Assembly: GCA_030142905.1 (NCBI GenBank) | Contig: JASJOG010000167.1 | Location: 595,001 to 659,000, forward strand | DNA: 64,000 nucleotides | From: Heliopora coerulea | Taxonomy: Eukaryota; Cnidaria; Anthozoa; Scleralcyonacea; Helioporidae | Direction of reading: 5' to 3' | Shown: positions 27,025-38,470 of the stretch, piece after piece | How positions within the stretch are numbered: position 1 is the first letter of the stretch | How the letters are laid out: each line of letters opens with the position of its first letter | Program-made: the position numbers and the translations under genes | Notes under the pieces: generated by a model | What the model was told of the DNA's origin: nothing | Database searches by the model: none | What the model saw: only the letters and a program-made list of their open reading frames with translations

Positions 27025-27990
27025 CCCTAACCCTAACCCTAACCCTAACCCTAACACTAACCCTAACCTAACCCTAACCCTAACTTTAACCCTAACCCTA
27101 ACCCTAACCATAACCCTAACCCTTACCCTAACCCTAACCCTATCCCTTACACTAACCCTAACCCTAACCCTAACCCTAAACCTAACACTTACCCTAACCT
27201 AACCCTTACCCTAACCCTAACCCTAATCCTAACCCTAACCCTAACCCTAACCCTAACCCTAACCCTAACCCTAACCCTAACCCTAACCCTAACCCTAACC
27301 CTTACCCTAACCCTAACCCTAATCCTAACCCTAACCCTAACCCTAACCCTAACCCTAACCCTAACCCTAACCCTAACCCTAACCCTAACCCTAACCCTAA
27401 CCCTAACCCTAACCCTAACCCTAACCCTAACCCTAACCCTAACCCTAACCCTAACCCTAACCCTAACCCTAACCCTAACCCTAACCCTAACCCTAACCCT
27501 AACCCTAACCCTAACCCTAACCCTAACCCTAACCCTAACCCTAACCCTAACCCCTAACCCTAACCCTAACCCTAACCCTAACCCTAACCCTAACCCTAAC
27601 CTAACCCTAACCCTAACTTTAACCCTAACCCTAACCCTAACCCTAACCCTAACCCTTACCCTAACCCTAACCCTATCCCTTACACTAACCCTAACCCTAA
27701 CCCTAACCCTAACCCTAAACCTAACACTAACCCTAACCTAACCCTTACCCTAACCCTAACCCTAATCCTAACCCTAACCCTAACCCTAACCCTAACCCTA
27801 ACTCTAACCCTAACCCTAACACTAACCCTAACCCTATCCCTAACACTAACCCTAACCCCAACCCTAACCCTAACCCTAACCATAACCCTAACCCTAACCC
27901 TAACCTAACCCTAACCTAACCCTAACCCTAACCCTAATCCTAACCCTAACACTGACCCTAATCCTAACCTTAACCCTAAACTAACCTAAA
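27025..27990 (+). repeat. Telomere-type array 24 (longest and innermost)
   Basis: About 966 bp. It contains the longest uninterrupted CCCTAA run of the window, roughly 27,327-27,550. A single extra C then shifts the register. Its two ends match array 21. No telomere-type repeat occurs after this array. Confidence 0.95.
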
Positions 27991-28478
27991 GGTTGAGAGG
28001 CGGACCGGTATCCCGAAGGTGATAGTTCAAATCCCGCTCGAGTCAACATTTTTCAGTTGACTTCGGCAGTGTAGGTTAATTGTGAAATTATCGTTTCATA
28101 ATACCCTGAGGATGATTCTGAAATAGAATTGAAACACTGCACATCCATCCTCATGGATAGCGTTAAGTTGTCGCGAGAATATCTCGTGCACTTAAATTGG
28201 ATAAAAACTCGCCTCCAATCCTTGTTTACTCGATAGCTCAACAGGTAGAGCGGCGGACCGGTATCCCGAAGGTGCGAGTTCAAATCCCACTCGAGTCAAC
28301 ATTTTTCAGTTGACTTCGGCAGTGTAGGTTAAATGTGAAGTTATCGTTTCATAATACCCAGAGATGATTCTGAAATAGAATTGAAACACTGCACATCCAT
28401 CCTCATGGATAGCGTTAAGTTGTCGCGAGAATATCTCGTGCACTTAAATTGGATAAAAACTCGCCTCCAATCCCTGTA

Positions 28479-28550
28479 GACTCGATAGCTCAACAGGTAG
28501 AGCGGCTGACCGGTATCCCGAAGGTGCGAGTTCAAATCACGCTCGAGTCA
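28479..28550 (+). tRNA. tRNA-Thr-like sequence, CTGA subtype
   Basis: The anticodon region begins GCTGACCGG instead of GCGGACCGG, removing one of the remaining anticodon-stem pairs. The T-stem 3' strand is CACGC. Acceptor and D arms are intact. This subtype is usually preceded by CCCTGTA rather than CCCTGTG. Confidence 0.6.
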
Positions 28551-31486
28551 ACATTTTTAAGTTGACTTCGGCAGTGTAGATTAATTGTGAAGTTATCGTT
28601 TCATAATACCCTGAAAATGATTCTGAAATAGAGTTGAAACACTGCACATCCATCCTCATGGATAGCGTTAAGTTGTCGCGATAATACCTCGTGCACTTAA
28701 ATTAGATAAAAACTCGCCTCCAATCACTGTGGACTCGATAGCTCAACAGGTAGAGCGGCGGACCGGTATCCCGAATAATCGAGTTCAAATCCCGTTCGAG
28801 TCAACATTTTTCAGTTGACTTCGGCAGTGTAGGTTAATTGTGAAGTTATCGTTTCATAATACCCTGAGGATGATTCTGAAATAAAATTGAAACAGTGCAC
28901 ATCCATCCTCATGGATAGCGTTAAGTTGTCGCGACAATATCTCGTCCACTTAAATTAGATAAAAACTCGCCTCCAATCCCTGTGGACTCGATAGCTCAAC
29001 AGGTAGAGCGGCGGACCGGTATCCAGAATGTGCGAGTTCAAATTCCGCTCGAGTCAACATTTTTCAGTTGACTTCGGCAGTGTAGGTTAATTGTGAAATT
29101 ATCGTTTCATAATACCCTGACGATGATTCTGAAATAGAGTTGAAACACTGCACATCTATCATCATGGATAGCGTTAAGTTGTCGCGAGAATATCTCGTGC
29201 ACTTAAATTGGATAAAAACTCGCCTCCAATCCCTGTAGACTCGATAGCTCAACAGGTAGAGCGGCGGACCGGAATCTCGAAGGTGCGAGTTCAAATCACG
29301 CTCGAGTCAACATTTTTCAGTTGACTTCGGCAGTGTAGGTTAATTGTGAAGTTATCGTTTCATAATACCCTGATGATGATTCTGAAATAGAATTGAAACA
29401 GTGCACATCCATCCTCATGGATAGCGTTAAGTTGTCGCGACAATATCTCGTCAACTTAAATTAGATAAAAACTCGCCTCCAATCCCTGTGGACTCGATAG
29501 CTCAACAGGAAGAGCGGCGGACAGTTATCCCGAATGTGCGAGTTCAAATCCCGCTCGAGTCAACATTTTTCAGTTGACTTCGGCAGTGTACGTTAATTGT
29601 GAAATTATCGTTTCATAATACACTGAGATTGATTCTGAAATAGAATTGAAACACTGCACATCCATCCTCATGGATATCGTTAAGTTGTCGCGAGAATATC
29701 TCGTGCACTTAAATGGGATAAAAACTCGCCTCCAATCCCAGTGGACTCGATAGCTCAACAGGTAGAGCGACGTACCGTTATGCCGAAGGTGCGAGTTCAA
29801 ATCCCGCTCGAGTCAACATTTTTCAGTTGACTTGGGTTGTGAGGGTTAATTGTTAAGTTATTGTTTCATAATATACTGAGATTGATTCTGAAATAGAATT
29901 GAAAAACTGCACATCTATCCTCATGGATAGCATTATGTTGTCTTGATAATATCTCGTGCATTTAAATATGATGTAAACTCGCCTCCAATTCCTGTGGACT
30001 CGATGACTCAACATGTAGAGCGGCGGACCGGTATCCCGAAGGTGCGTGTTCAAATTCCTTTCGAGTCAACATTTTTCAGTTGACTTCGGCAGTGTAGGTT
30101 AATTGTGAAATTATCTTTTCATAATACCCTGAGGATGATTCTGAAATAGAATTGAAACACTGCACATCCATCCTCATGGATAGCGTTAAGTTGTCGCGAG
30201 AATTTCTCGTGCACTTAAATTGGATAAATACTCGCCTCCAATCCTTGTTTACTCGATAGCTCAACAGGTAGAGCGGCGCACCGGTATCCCGAAGGTGCGA
30301 GTTCAAATCCCGCTCGAGTCAACATTTTTCAGTTGACTTCGGCAGTGTAGGTTAATTGTGAAGTTATCGTTTCATTATACCCAGAGGATGTTTCTGAAAT
30401 AGAATTGAAACACTGCACATCCATCCTCATGGATAGCATTAAGAGTTCGCGAGAATATCTCGTGCACTTAAATTGGATAAAAACTCGCCTCCAATCCCTG
30501 TTGACTCGATAGCTCAACAGGTAGAGCGGCGGACCGGTATCCAAAAGGTGCGAGTTCAAATCCCGCTCGAGTCAACATTTTTCAGTTGACTTCGGCAATG
30601 TAGGTTAATTGTGAAGTTATCGTTTCATAATACCCTGAAATTGTTTCTGAAATAGAGTTGAAACACTGCACATCCATCCTCATGGATAGCGTTAAGTTGT
30701 CGCGATAATACCTCGTGCACTTAAATTAGATAAAAAACTCGCCTCCGATCACTGTGGACTCGATAGCTCAACAGATAGAGCGGCGGACCGGTATCCCGAA
30801 GGTGCAAGTTCAAATTCCGCTCGAGTCAACATTTTTCAGTTGACTTCGGCAGTGTAGGTTTATTGTGAAGTTATCGTTTCATAATACCCTGACGATGATT
30901 CTGAAATAGAATTCAAACACTCCACATCCATCCTCATGGATAGGGTTAAGTTGTTGCGAGAATATCTCGTGCACTTAAATTGGATAAAACTCGCCTACAA
31001 TCACTGTGGACTCGATAACTCAACAGGTAGAGCGGCGGACAGGTATCCCGAAGGTGCGAGTTCAAATCCCGTTCGAGTCAACATTTTTCAGTTGACTTCG
31101 GCAGTGTAGGTTAATTGTGAAGTTATCGTTTCATAATACCCTGAGGATGATTCTGAAATAGAATTGAAACACTGCACATCCATCCTCATGGATAGCGTTA
31201 AGTTGTCGCGAGAATATCTCGTGCACTTAAATTGGATAAAAACTCGCCTCCAATCCCTGTGGCCTCGATAGCTCAACAGATAGAGGGGCCGACCGGTATC
31301 CCGACGGTGCGAGTTCAAATCCCGCTCGAGTCAACATTTTTCAGTTGACTTCGGCAGTGTAGGTTAATTGTGAAGTTATCGTTTCATAATACCCTGAGGA
31401 TGATTCTGAAATAGAATTGAAACACTGCACATCCATTCTCATGGATAGCGTTAAGTGATTGCGATAATACCTCGTGCACTTAAATT

Positions 31487-31496
31487 GGATAAAAAC
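31487..31496 (+). promoter_or_regulatory. TATA-like element upstream of a tRNA-like unit (representative)
   Basis: GGATAAAAAC lies 19-28 bp before the tRNA-like start at 31515. The same element sits at the same distance in nearly all monomers. AT-rich boxes around -30 help Pol III initiation at tRNA genes in several lineages; a role here is inferred from position only. Confidence 0.35.
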
Positions 31497-31514
31497 TTGC
31501 GTCCAATCCCTGTG

Positions 31515-31586
31515 GACTCGATAGCTCAACAGGTAGAGCGGCGGACCGGTATCCCGAAGGTAGGAGTTCAAATCCCGCTCGAGTCA
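31515..31586 (+). tRNA. tRNA-Thr-like sequence, + strand copy near the inversion
   Basis: Perfect 7-bp acceptor stem and D arm. The 5' T-stem strand is changed to AGGAG in place of GCGAG, which weakens the T stem but leaves the B-box core AGTTCAAATCC. A T5 run follows at 31,590-31,594. Confidence 0.63.
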
Positions 31587-31589
31587 ACA

Positions 31590-31594
31590 TTTTT
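31590..31594 (+). terminator. T5 run, candidate Pol III terminator (representative)
   Basis: Five T residues begin 4 nt after the discriminator base, the spacing typical of tRNA gene terminators. Nearly every monomer keeps ACATTTTT here in both satellite arms. A few copies lose it (for example near 38,218 and 38,471). Confidence 0.5.
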
Positions 31595-32018
31595 CAGTTG
31601 ACTTCGGCAGTGTAGGTTAATTGTGAAGTTATCGTTTCATAATACCCTGAGGATGATTCTGAAATAGAATTGAAACTTTCAACATCCATCCTCATGGAAA
31701 ACGTTAAGTCGTTGGGAGAATATCTCGTGCATTAAAATTGGATAAAACTCGCCTACAATACCTGTGGACTCGATAGCTTAACTGGTAGAGCGGCGAACCG
31801 GTATCCCGAAGGTGCGAGTTCAAATCCCGCTCGAGTCAACATTTTTCAGTTGACTTCGGCAGTGTAGGTGAATTGTGAAGTTATCGTTTCATAATACCCT
31901 GTGGATGATTCTGAAATAGAATTGAAACACTGCACATCCATCCTCATTGATAGCGTTAAGTTGTTGCGAGAATATCTGCAGCACTTAAATTGGATAAAAC
32001 TCTCCTACAATCCCTGTG

Positions 32019-32090
32019 GACTCGATAGCTCAACAGGTAGAGCGGCGGACCGGTATCCCGAAGGTGCGAGTTGAAATCCCGCTCGAGTAA
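32019..32090 (+). tRNA. Last + strand tRNA-like copy before the inversion
   Basis: Intact D arm and anticodon region. The T loop is TTGAAAT rather than TTCAAAT, which damages the B box, and the acceptor 3' end is TCGAGTA. It faces the - strand copy at 32156-32227 tail to tail. Confidence 0.6.
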
Positions 32091-32163
32091 ACATTTTTCA
32101 GTTGAAACGACAACTTCGCAATTAACCTACACTGCCGAAGTCAACTGAAAAATGTTGACTCGA
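32083..32163. other. Inversion junction of sat253 (tail-to-tail palindrome)
   Basis: The + strand monomer runs to CATTTTTCAGTTGA, ending at 32,105. A ~35-bp stretch of inverted monomer body follows, then TCAACTGAAAAATG from 32,141. The arms are therefore inverted copies with a short asymmetric spacer. All tRNA-like units left of the point are on +, and all to the right are on -. Confidence 0.9.
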
Positions 32164-32227
32164 GCGGGATTTGGACTCGCACCTTCGGGATTCCGGTACG
32201 CCACTCTATCTTTTGAGCTATGGAGTC
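32156..32227 (-). tRNA. First - strand tRNA-like copy after the inversion
   Basis: Seventy-two nt, with substitutions in the D arm (the + strand reads TTTTGAGCTATGG) and anticodon region. It still retains the acceptor 3' strand and B box. Confidence 0.55.
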
Positions 32228-33923
32228 CACACGGATTGGAGGCGAGTTTTATCCCATTTAAGTGCACGAGATATTCTCTCGACAACTTAACGCTATCCAT
32301 GAGGATGGATGTGCAGTGTTTCAATTCTATTTAAGAATCATCCTCAGGGTATTATGAAACGATAACTTCACAATTAACCTACACTGCCGAATTCAACTGA
32401 AAAATGTTGACTCGAGCGGGATTTCAACTCGCACCTTTGGGATACCGGTACGCCGCTCAACCTGTTGAGCTATCGAGTCCACAGGGATTGGAGGAGAGTT
32501 TTTATCCAATTTAATTGCACGACATATTTTCGCGACAACTTAGCGCTATCCATGAGGATGGATGTGCAGTGTTTCAATTCTATTTCAGAATCATCCTCAG
32601 GGTATTATGAAACGATAACTTCACAATTAACCTACAATGCCGAAGTCAACTGAAAAATGTTGAGTCGAGCGGGATTTGAACTCGCACCTTCGGGATACCG
32701 GTCCACCGCTCTACCTGTTGAGCTATCGAGTCCACAGAGATTGGAGGCGAGTTTTTATCCAATTTAAATGCACGAGATATTCTCGCGACAACTTAACGCT
32801 ATCCATGAGGATTGATGTGCAGTGTTTCAATTCTATTTCAGAATCATCCTCAGGGTATTATGAAACGATAACTTCACAATTAACCTACACTGCCGAAGTC
32901 AACTGAAAAACGTTGACTCGAGCGGGATTTGAACTCGCACCTTCGGGATACCGGTCCGCCACTGTACCTGTTGAGCTATCGAGTCCACAGGGATTGGAGG
33001 CGAGTTTTTATCCAATTTAAGTGCAAGAGATATTCTTGCGACAACTTAACGCTATCCATGAGGACTGATGTCCAGTGTTTCAATTCAATTTCAGAATCAT
33101 CCTCAGGGTATTATGAAACGATAACTTCACAATTAACCTACACTGCCGAAGCCAACTGAAAAATATTGACTCGAGCGGGATTTGAACTCGCACCTTCTGG
33201 ATACCGGTCCGCCACTCTACCTGTTGAGCTATCGAGTCCACAGGGATTGGAGGCGAGTTTTTATCCAATTTAAATGCACGAGATATTCTTGCGACAACTT
33301 AACGCTATCCATGAGGACGGATGTCCATTGTTTCAATTCAATTTAAGAATCATCCTCAGGGTATTATGAAACGATAACTTCACAATTAACCTACACTGCC
33401 GAAGTCAACTGAAAAATGTTGACTCGAGCGGGATTTGAAATCGCACCTTCGGGATACCGGTTAGCCAATCTACGTGTTGAGCATTCGAGTCCACAGGTTT
33501 TAGAGGCAAGTTTTTATCCAATCTGAGTGCACGATATATTCTCGCGACAACTTAATGCTATCCATTAAAATGGATGTGCAGAGTTTAATTCTATTTCAGA
33601 ATCATCTCAGGCTATTATGAAACGAAAACTTCACAATTAACCTACACTGCCGAAGTCAACTGAATAATGTTGACTCGAGATGGATTTGAACTCGCACCTT
33701 CGGGATACCGGTCCGCCACTCTACCTGTTGAGCTATCGAGTCCACAGGGATTGGAGGCGAGTTTTTATCGAATTGAAGTGCACGAGATATTCTCGCGACA
33801 ACTTAACGCTATCCATGAGGATGGATGTGCAGTGTTTCAATTCTATTTCAGAATCATAATGAGGGTATTATGAAACGATAACTTCACAATTAACCTACAT
33901 TGCCGAAGTCAACTAAAAAATGT

Positions 33924-33995
33924 TGACTCGAGCGGGATTTGAACTCGCACCTTCGGGATACCGGTCCGCCGCTCTACCTGTTGAGCTATCGAGTC
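33924..33995 (-). tRNA. tRNA-Thr-like sequence, consensus copy
   Basis: Seventy-two nt with the layout of a tRNA. The acceptor stem GACTCGA/TCGAGTC pairs fully over 7 bp, followed by TA at positions 8-9. The D stem is GCTC/GAGC around AACAGGTA, keeping A14, G18G19 and A21. The T arm is GCGAG, loop TTCAAAT, CCCGC, with one A-C mismatch. The discriminator is A. TAGCTCAACAGG resembles an A box and AGTTCAAATCC matches a B box. The anticodon loop CCGGTAT puts GGT (Thr) at 34-36, but position 33 is C where T is nearly universal, and the anticodon stem keeps only three pairs. It is more likely a tRNA-derived element than a decoding tRNA. Confidence 0.7.
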
Positions 33996-35437
33996 CACAG
34001 GGATTGGAGGTGAGGTTTTATCCAATTTAAGTGCACGAGATATTCTCGCGACAACTTAAGGCTATCCATGAGGATGGATGTGCAGTGTTTCAATTATATT
34101 TCAGAATCATCCTCAGGATATTATGAAACGATAACTTCACAAGTAACCTAAACTGCCGAAGTCAACTGAATAATGTTGACTCGAGATGGATTTAACTCGC
34201 AACTTCGCGATATCGGTCCGCCGCTCTACCTGTTGAGCTATCGAGTCAACAGGGATTGGAGGCGAGTTTTTATCCAATTTAAGTGCACGAGATATTCTCG
34301 CGACAACTTAAGGCTATCCATGAGGATGGATGTGCAGTGTTTCAATTCTATTTCAGAATCATCCTCAGGGTATTATGAAACGATAACTTCACAATTAACC
34401 TACACTGCCGAAGTCAACTGAATAATGTTGACTCGAGATGGATTTAACTCGCAACTTCGCGATATCGGTCCGCCGCTCTACCTGTTGAGCTATCGAGTCA
34501 ACAGGGATTGGAGGCGAGTTTTTATCCAATTTAAGTGCACGAGATATTCTCACGACAACTTAACGCTATCCATGAGGATGGATGTGCAGTGTTTCAATTC
34601 TATTTCTGAATCATCCTCAGGGTATTATGAAACGATAACTTCACAATTAACCTACACTGCCGAAGTCAACTGAAAAATGTTGACTCGAGCGGGATTTGAA
34701 ATCGCACCTTCGGGATACCGGTCCGCCAATCTACGTGTTGAGCTGTCGAGTCCACAGGTTTTAGAGGGAAGTTTTTATCCAATCTGAGTGCACGATATAT
34801 TCTCGCGACAACTTAATGCTATCCATTAAAATGGATGTGCAGTGTTTAATTCTATTTCAGAATCATCTCAGGGTATTATGAAACGAAAACTTCACAATTA
34901 ACCTACACTGCCGAAGTCAACTGAATAATGTTGACTCGAGATGGATTTGAACTCGCACCTTCGGGATACCGGTCCGCCGCTCTACCTGTTGAGCTATCGA
35001 GTCCACAGGGATTGGAGGCGAGTTTTTATCGAATTGAAGTGCACGAGATATTCTCGCGACAACTTAACGCTATCCATGAGGATGGATGTGCAGTGTTTCA
35101 ATTCTATTTCAGAATCATAATGAGGGTATTATTAAACGATAACTTCACAATTAACCTACATTGCCGAAGTCAACTAAAAAATGTTGACTCGAGCGGGATT
35201 TGAACTCGAACCTTCGGGATACAGGTCAGCCTCTCTACCTGTTGAGCTATCGAGTCCACAGAGATTGGAGGCGAGTTTTTATCCTATTTAAGTGCACGAG
35301 ATATTCTCGCGAAAAATTAACGCTATCCATGAGAATGGATGTGCAGTGTTTCAACTCTATTTTAGAATCATCGTCAGGGTATTATGGAATGATAACTTCA
35401 CAATTAACCTACACTGCCGAAGTCAACTGAAAAATGT

Positions 35438-35509
35438 TGACTCGAGCGGGATTTGAACTCGCACCTTCGGGATACCGGTCCGCCGCTCTACCTGTTGAGC
35501 TATCGAGTC
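35438..35509 (-). tRNA. tRNA-Thr-like sequence, consensus copy
   Basis: By eye this matches the consensus of the family over all 72 nt, with intact acceptor, D and T arms and both internal promoter boxes. The T5 run lies on the - strand at 35,430-35,434. It shares the anticodon-stem weakness and C33 of the whole family. Confidence 0.7.
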
Positions 35510-35943
35510 CACAGGGATTGGAGGCGAGTTTTTATCCAATTTAAGTGCACGAGATATTCTCGCGACAACTTAACGCTATCCATGAGGATGGATGTGCAGT
35601 GTTTCAATTCTATTTCAGAATCATAATGAGGGTATTATTAAACGATAACTTCACAATTAACCTACATTGCCGAAGTCAACTAAAAAATGTTGACTCGAGC
35701 GGGATTTGAACTCGAACCTTCGGGATACAGGTCAGCCTCTCTACCTGTTGAGCTATCGAGTCCACAGAGATTGGAGGCGAGTTTTTATCCTATTTAAGTG
35801 CACGAGATATTCTCGCGACAAATTAACGCTATCCATGAGAAAGGATGTGCAGTGTTTCAACTCTATTTTAGAATCATCGTCAGGGTATTATGGAATGATA
35901 ACTTCACAATTAACCTACACTGCCGAAGTCAACTGAAAAATGT

Positions 35944-36015
35944 TGACTCGAGCGGGATTTGAACTCGCACCTTCGGGATACCGGTCCGCCGCTCTACCTG
36001 TTGAGCTATCGAGTC
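35944..36015 (-). tRNA. tRNA-Thr-like sequence, consensus copy
   Basis: Consensus sequence over the full 72 nt. Its upstream flank has a variant body (GTGTGTTTTTATCC read on the + strand), so the tRNA-like part stayed intact while the flank changed. Confidence 0.68.
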
Positions 36016-38470
36016 CACAGGGATTGGAGGTGTGTTTTTATCCAATTAAAGTGCACGAGATATTCTCGCGACAACTTAACGCTATCCATGGGGATGGATG
36101 TGCAGTGTTTCAATTCTATTTCAGAATCATCGTCAGGGTATTATGAAACGATACCTTCACAATTAACCTACACTGCCGAAGTCAACTGAAAAATGTTGAC
36201 TCGAGCGGGATTTCAACTCGCACCTTCGGGATACCGGTCCGCCGCTCTACCTGTTGAGCTATCGAGTCCACAGGGATTGGAGGCGAGTTTTTATCATATT
36301 TAAGTTCTCGAGATATTCTCGCGACAACTTAACGCTATCCATGAGGATGGATGTGCATTGTTTCAATTCTATTTCAGAATCATCTTCAGGGTATTATGAA
36401 ACGATAACTTCACAATTAATCTACACGGCCGAAGTCAACTGAAAATATTGACTCGAGCGGGATTTGAACTCGCAACTTCGGGATACGGGTCCGCCGCTCT
36501 ACCTGTTGAGCTATCGAGTACACAGGGATAGGAGACGAGTTTTTATCTAATTTAAGTGCACAAGATATTCTCGCGACAACTTAACGCTATCCATGAGGAT
36601 GGATGTGCACTTTTTCAATTCTATTTCAGAATCATCCTCAGGGTATTATGAAACGATAACTTCACAATTAACCTAAACTGCCGAAGTCAACTAAAAAATG
36701 TTTAATCGAGCGGGATTTGAACTCGCAACTTCGGGATCCCGGTCCGCCGCTCTACCTGTTGAGCTATCGAGTACACAGGGATTGGAGACGAGTTTTGATC
36801 TAATTTAAGTGCACAAGATATTCTCGCGACAACTTAACGCTATCCATGAGGATGGATGTGCAGTGTTTCAATTCTATTTCAGAATCATCGTCAGGGTATT
36901 ACGAAACGATAACTTCACAATTAATCTACACTGCCGAAGTCAACAGAAAAATGTTGACTCGAGCGGGATTTGAACTCGAACATTCGGGATACAGGTCAGC
37001 CTCTCTACCTGTTGAGCTATCGAGTCCACAGAGATTGGAGGCGAGTTTTTATCCTATTTAAGTGCACGAGATATTCTCGCGACAAATTAACGCTATCCAT
37101 GAGAAAGGATGTGCAGTGTTTCAACTCTATTTCAGAATCATCGTCAAGGTATTATGGAATGATAACTTCACAATTAACCTACACGGCCGAAGTCAACTGA
37201 AAAATGTTGACTCGAGCGGGATTTGAACTCGCACCTTCGGGATACCGGTCCGCCGCTCTACCTGTTGAGCAATCGAGTCCACAGGGATTGGAGGTGTGTT
37301 TTTATCCAATTAAAGTGCACGAGATATTCTCGCGACAACTTAACGCTATCCATGGGGATGGATGTGCAGTGTTTCAATTCTATTTCAGAATCATCGTCAG
37401 GGTATTATGAAACGATACCTTCACAATTAACCTACACGGCCGAAGTCAACTGAAAAATGTTGACTCGAGCGGGATTTCAACTCGCACCTTCGGGATACCG
37501 GTCCGCCGCTCTACCTGTTGAGCTATCGAGTCCACAGGGATTGGAGGCGAGTTTTTATCATATTTAAGTGCTCGAGATATTCTCGCGACAACTTAACGCT
37601 ATCCATGAGGATGGATGTGCATTGTTTCAATTCTATTTCAGAATCATCTTCAGGGTATTATGAAACGATAACTTCACAATTAACCTACACGGCCGAAGTC
37701 AACTGAAAAATGTTGACTCGAGCGGGATTTGAACTCGCAACTTCGGGATACCGGTCCGCCGCTCTACCTTTTGAGCTATCAAGTCCACAGGGATTGGAGA
37801 CGAGTTTTTATCCAATTTAAGTGCACGAGATATTCTCGCGACAACTTAACGCTATCCATTAGGATGGATGTGCAGTGTTTCAATTCTATTTCAGAATCAT
37901 CGCCAGGGTATTATGAAACGATAACTTCACAATTAACCTACACTGCCGAAGTCAACTGAAAAATGTTGACTCGAACGGGATTTGAACTCGCAACTTCGGG
38001 ATACAGGTCCGCTGCTCTACCTGTTGAGCTATCGAGTCCACAGGGATTGGAGGCGAGTTTTTATCCAATTTAAGTGCACGAGTTATTCTCGCGATAACTT
38101 AACGCTATCCATGAGGATGGATGTGCAGTGTTTCAATTCTATTTCAGAATCATCGTCAGGTATTATGAAACGATAACTTCACAATTAACCTACACTGCCG
38201 AAGTCAACTGAAATATTTAACTCGAGCGGGATTTGAACTCGCACCTTCGGGATACCGGTCCGCCGCTCTACCTGTTGAGCTATCGAGTCCACAGGGATTG
38301 GAGGCGAGTTTTTATCCAATTTAAGTGCACGAGATATTCTCGCGACAATTTAACGCTATCGATGAGGATGGATGTGCACTGTTTCAATTCTATTTCAGAA
38401 TCATCGTCAGTGTATTATGAAACGATAATTTAACAATTAAGCAACACTGCCGAAGACATCTGATAAATGT

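Larger units (their letters stand above)
1..27990 (+). repeat. Composite subtelomeric region: sat253 monomers interleaved with 24 telomere-type arrays
   Basis: Runs of ~253-bp monomers are broken 24 times by CCCTAA arrays. Uninterrupted tRNA-like copies (72 nt, + strand) start at about 122, 375, 1175, 1428, 1681, 2363, 2616, 3407, 3659, 3910, 4163, 5019, 5272, 6004, 6257, 6508, 6761, 7629, 8360, 8613, 8864, 9117, 9920, 11046, 11299, 11552, 11805, 12058, 12717, 12970, 13939, 14192, 14445, 14698, 15523, 15776, 17374, 19182, 19928, 20692, 20945, 21861, 22113, 22366, 22619, 22872, 24651, 24903, 25156, 25409, 25662 and 25915. A recurrent subtype begins TACTCGA in place of GACTCGA, which breaks the first acceptor pair (for example 2363, 3910, 6508, 8864). 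After each array only the 3' part of the tRNA-like unit remains. No gene is seen anywhere in this stretch. Confidence 0.95.
27991..32105 (+). repeat. sat253 tandem array, + orientation, no telomere inserts
   Basis: About 16 head-to-tail monomers with a spacing of 252-254 bp. Each holds a 72-nt tRNA-like sequence on the + strand, starting at 28227, 28479, 28732, 28985, 29238, 29491, 29744, 29997, 30250, 30503, 30757, 31009, 31262, 31515, 31767 and 32019. Each unit is followed by ACATTTTT and a ~176-bp body with three short inverted repeats: ATTCT/AGAAT, ATCCAT/ATGGAT and CGAGA/TCTCG. A GGATAAAAAC element lies 20-28 bp upstream of the tRNA-like start. Most copies differ by scattered substitutions; the one at 29,997 has a damaged D arm. 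No coding gene is seen. Confidence 0.96.

Noticed and set aside
621..27990. Open frames encoding PN, LT or RV dipeptide-like repeats
   Set aside because: A 6-bp repeat without a stop codon is open in several frames. These are translations of CCCTAA/TTAGGG arrays.
27025..27990. The true chromosome terminus
   Set aside because: The array is flanked by satellite on both sides and is followed by 36 kb of other repeats, so it is interstitial.
32083..32163. Terminal inverted repeats of a large transposon
   Set aside because: The inverted symmetry is simply the satellite changing orientation. No transposase-like frame or target duplication is present.
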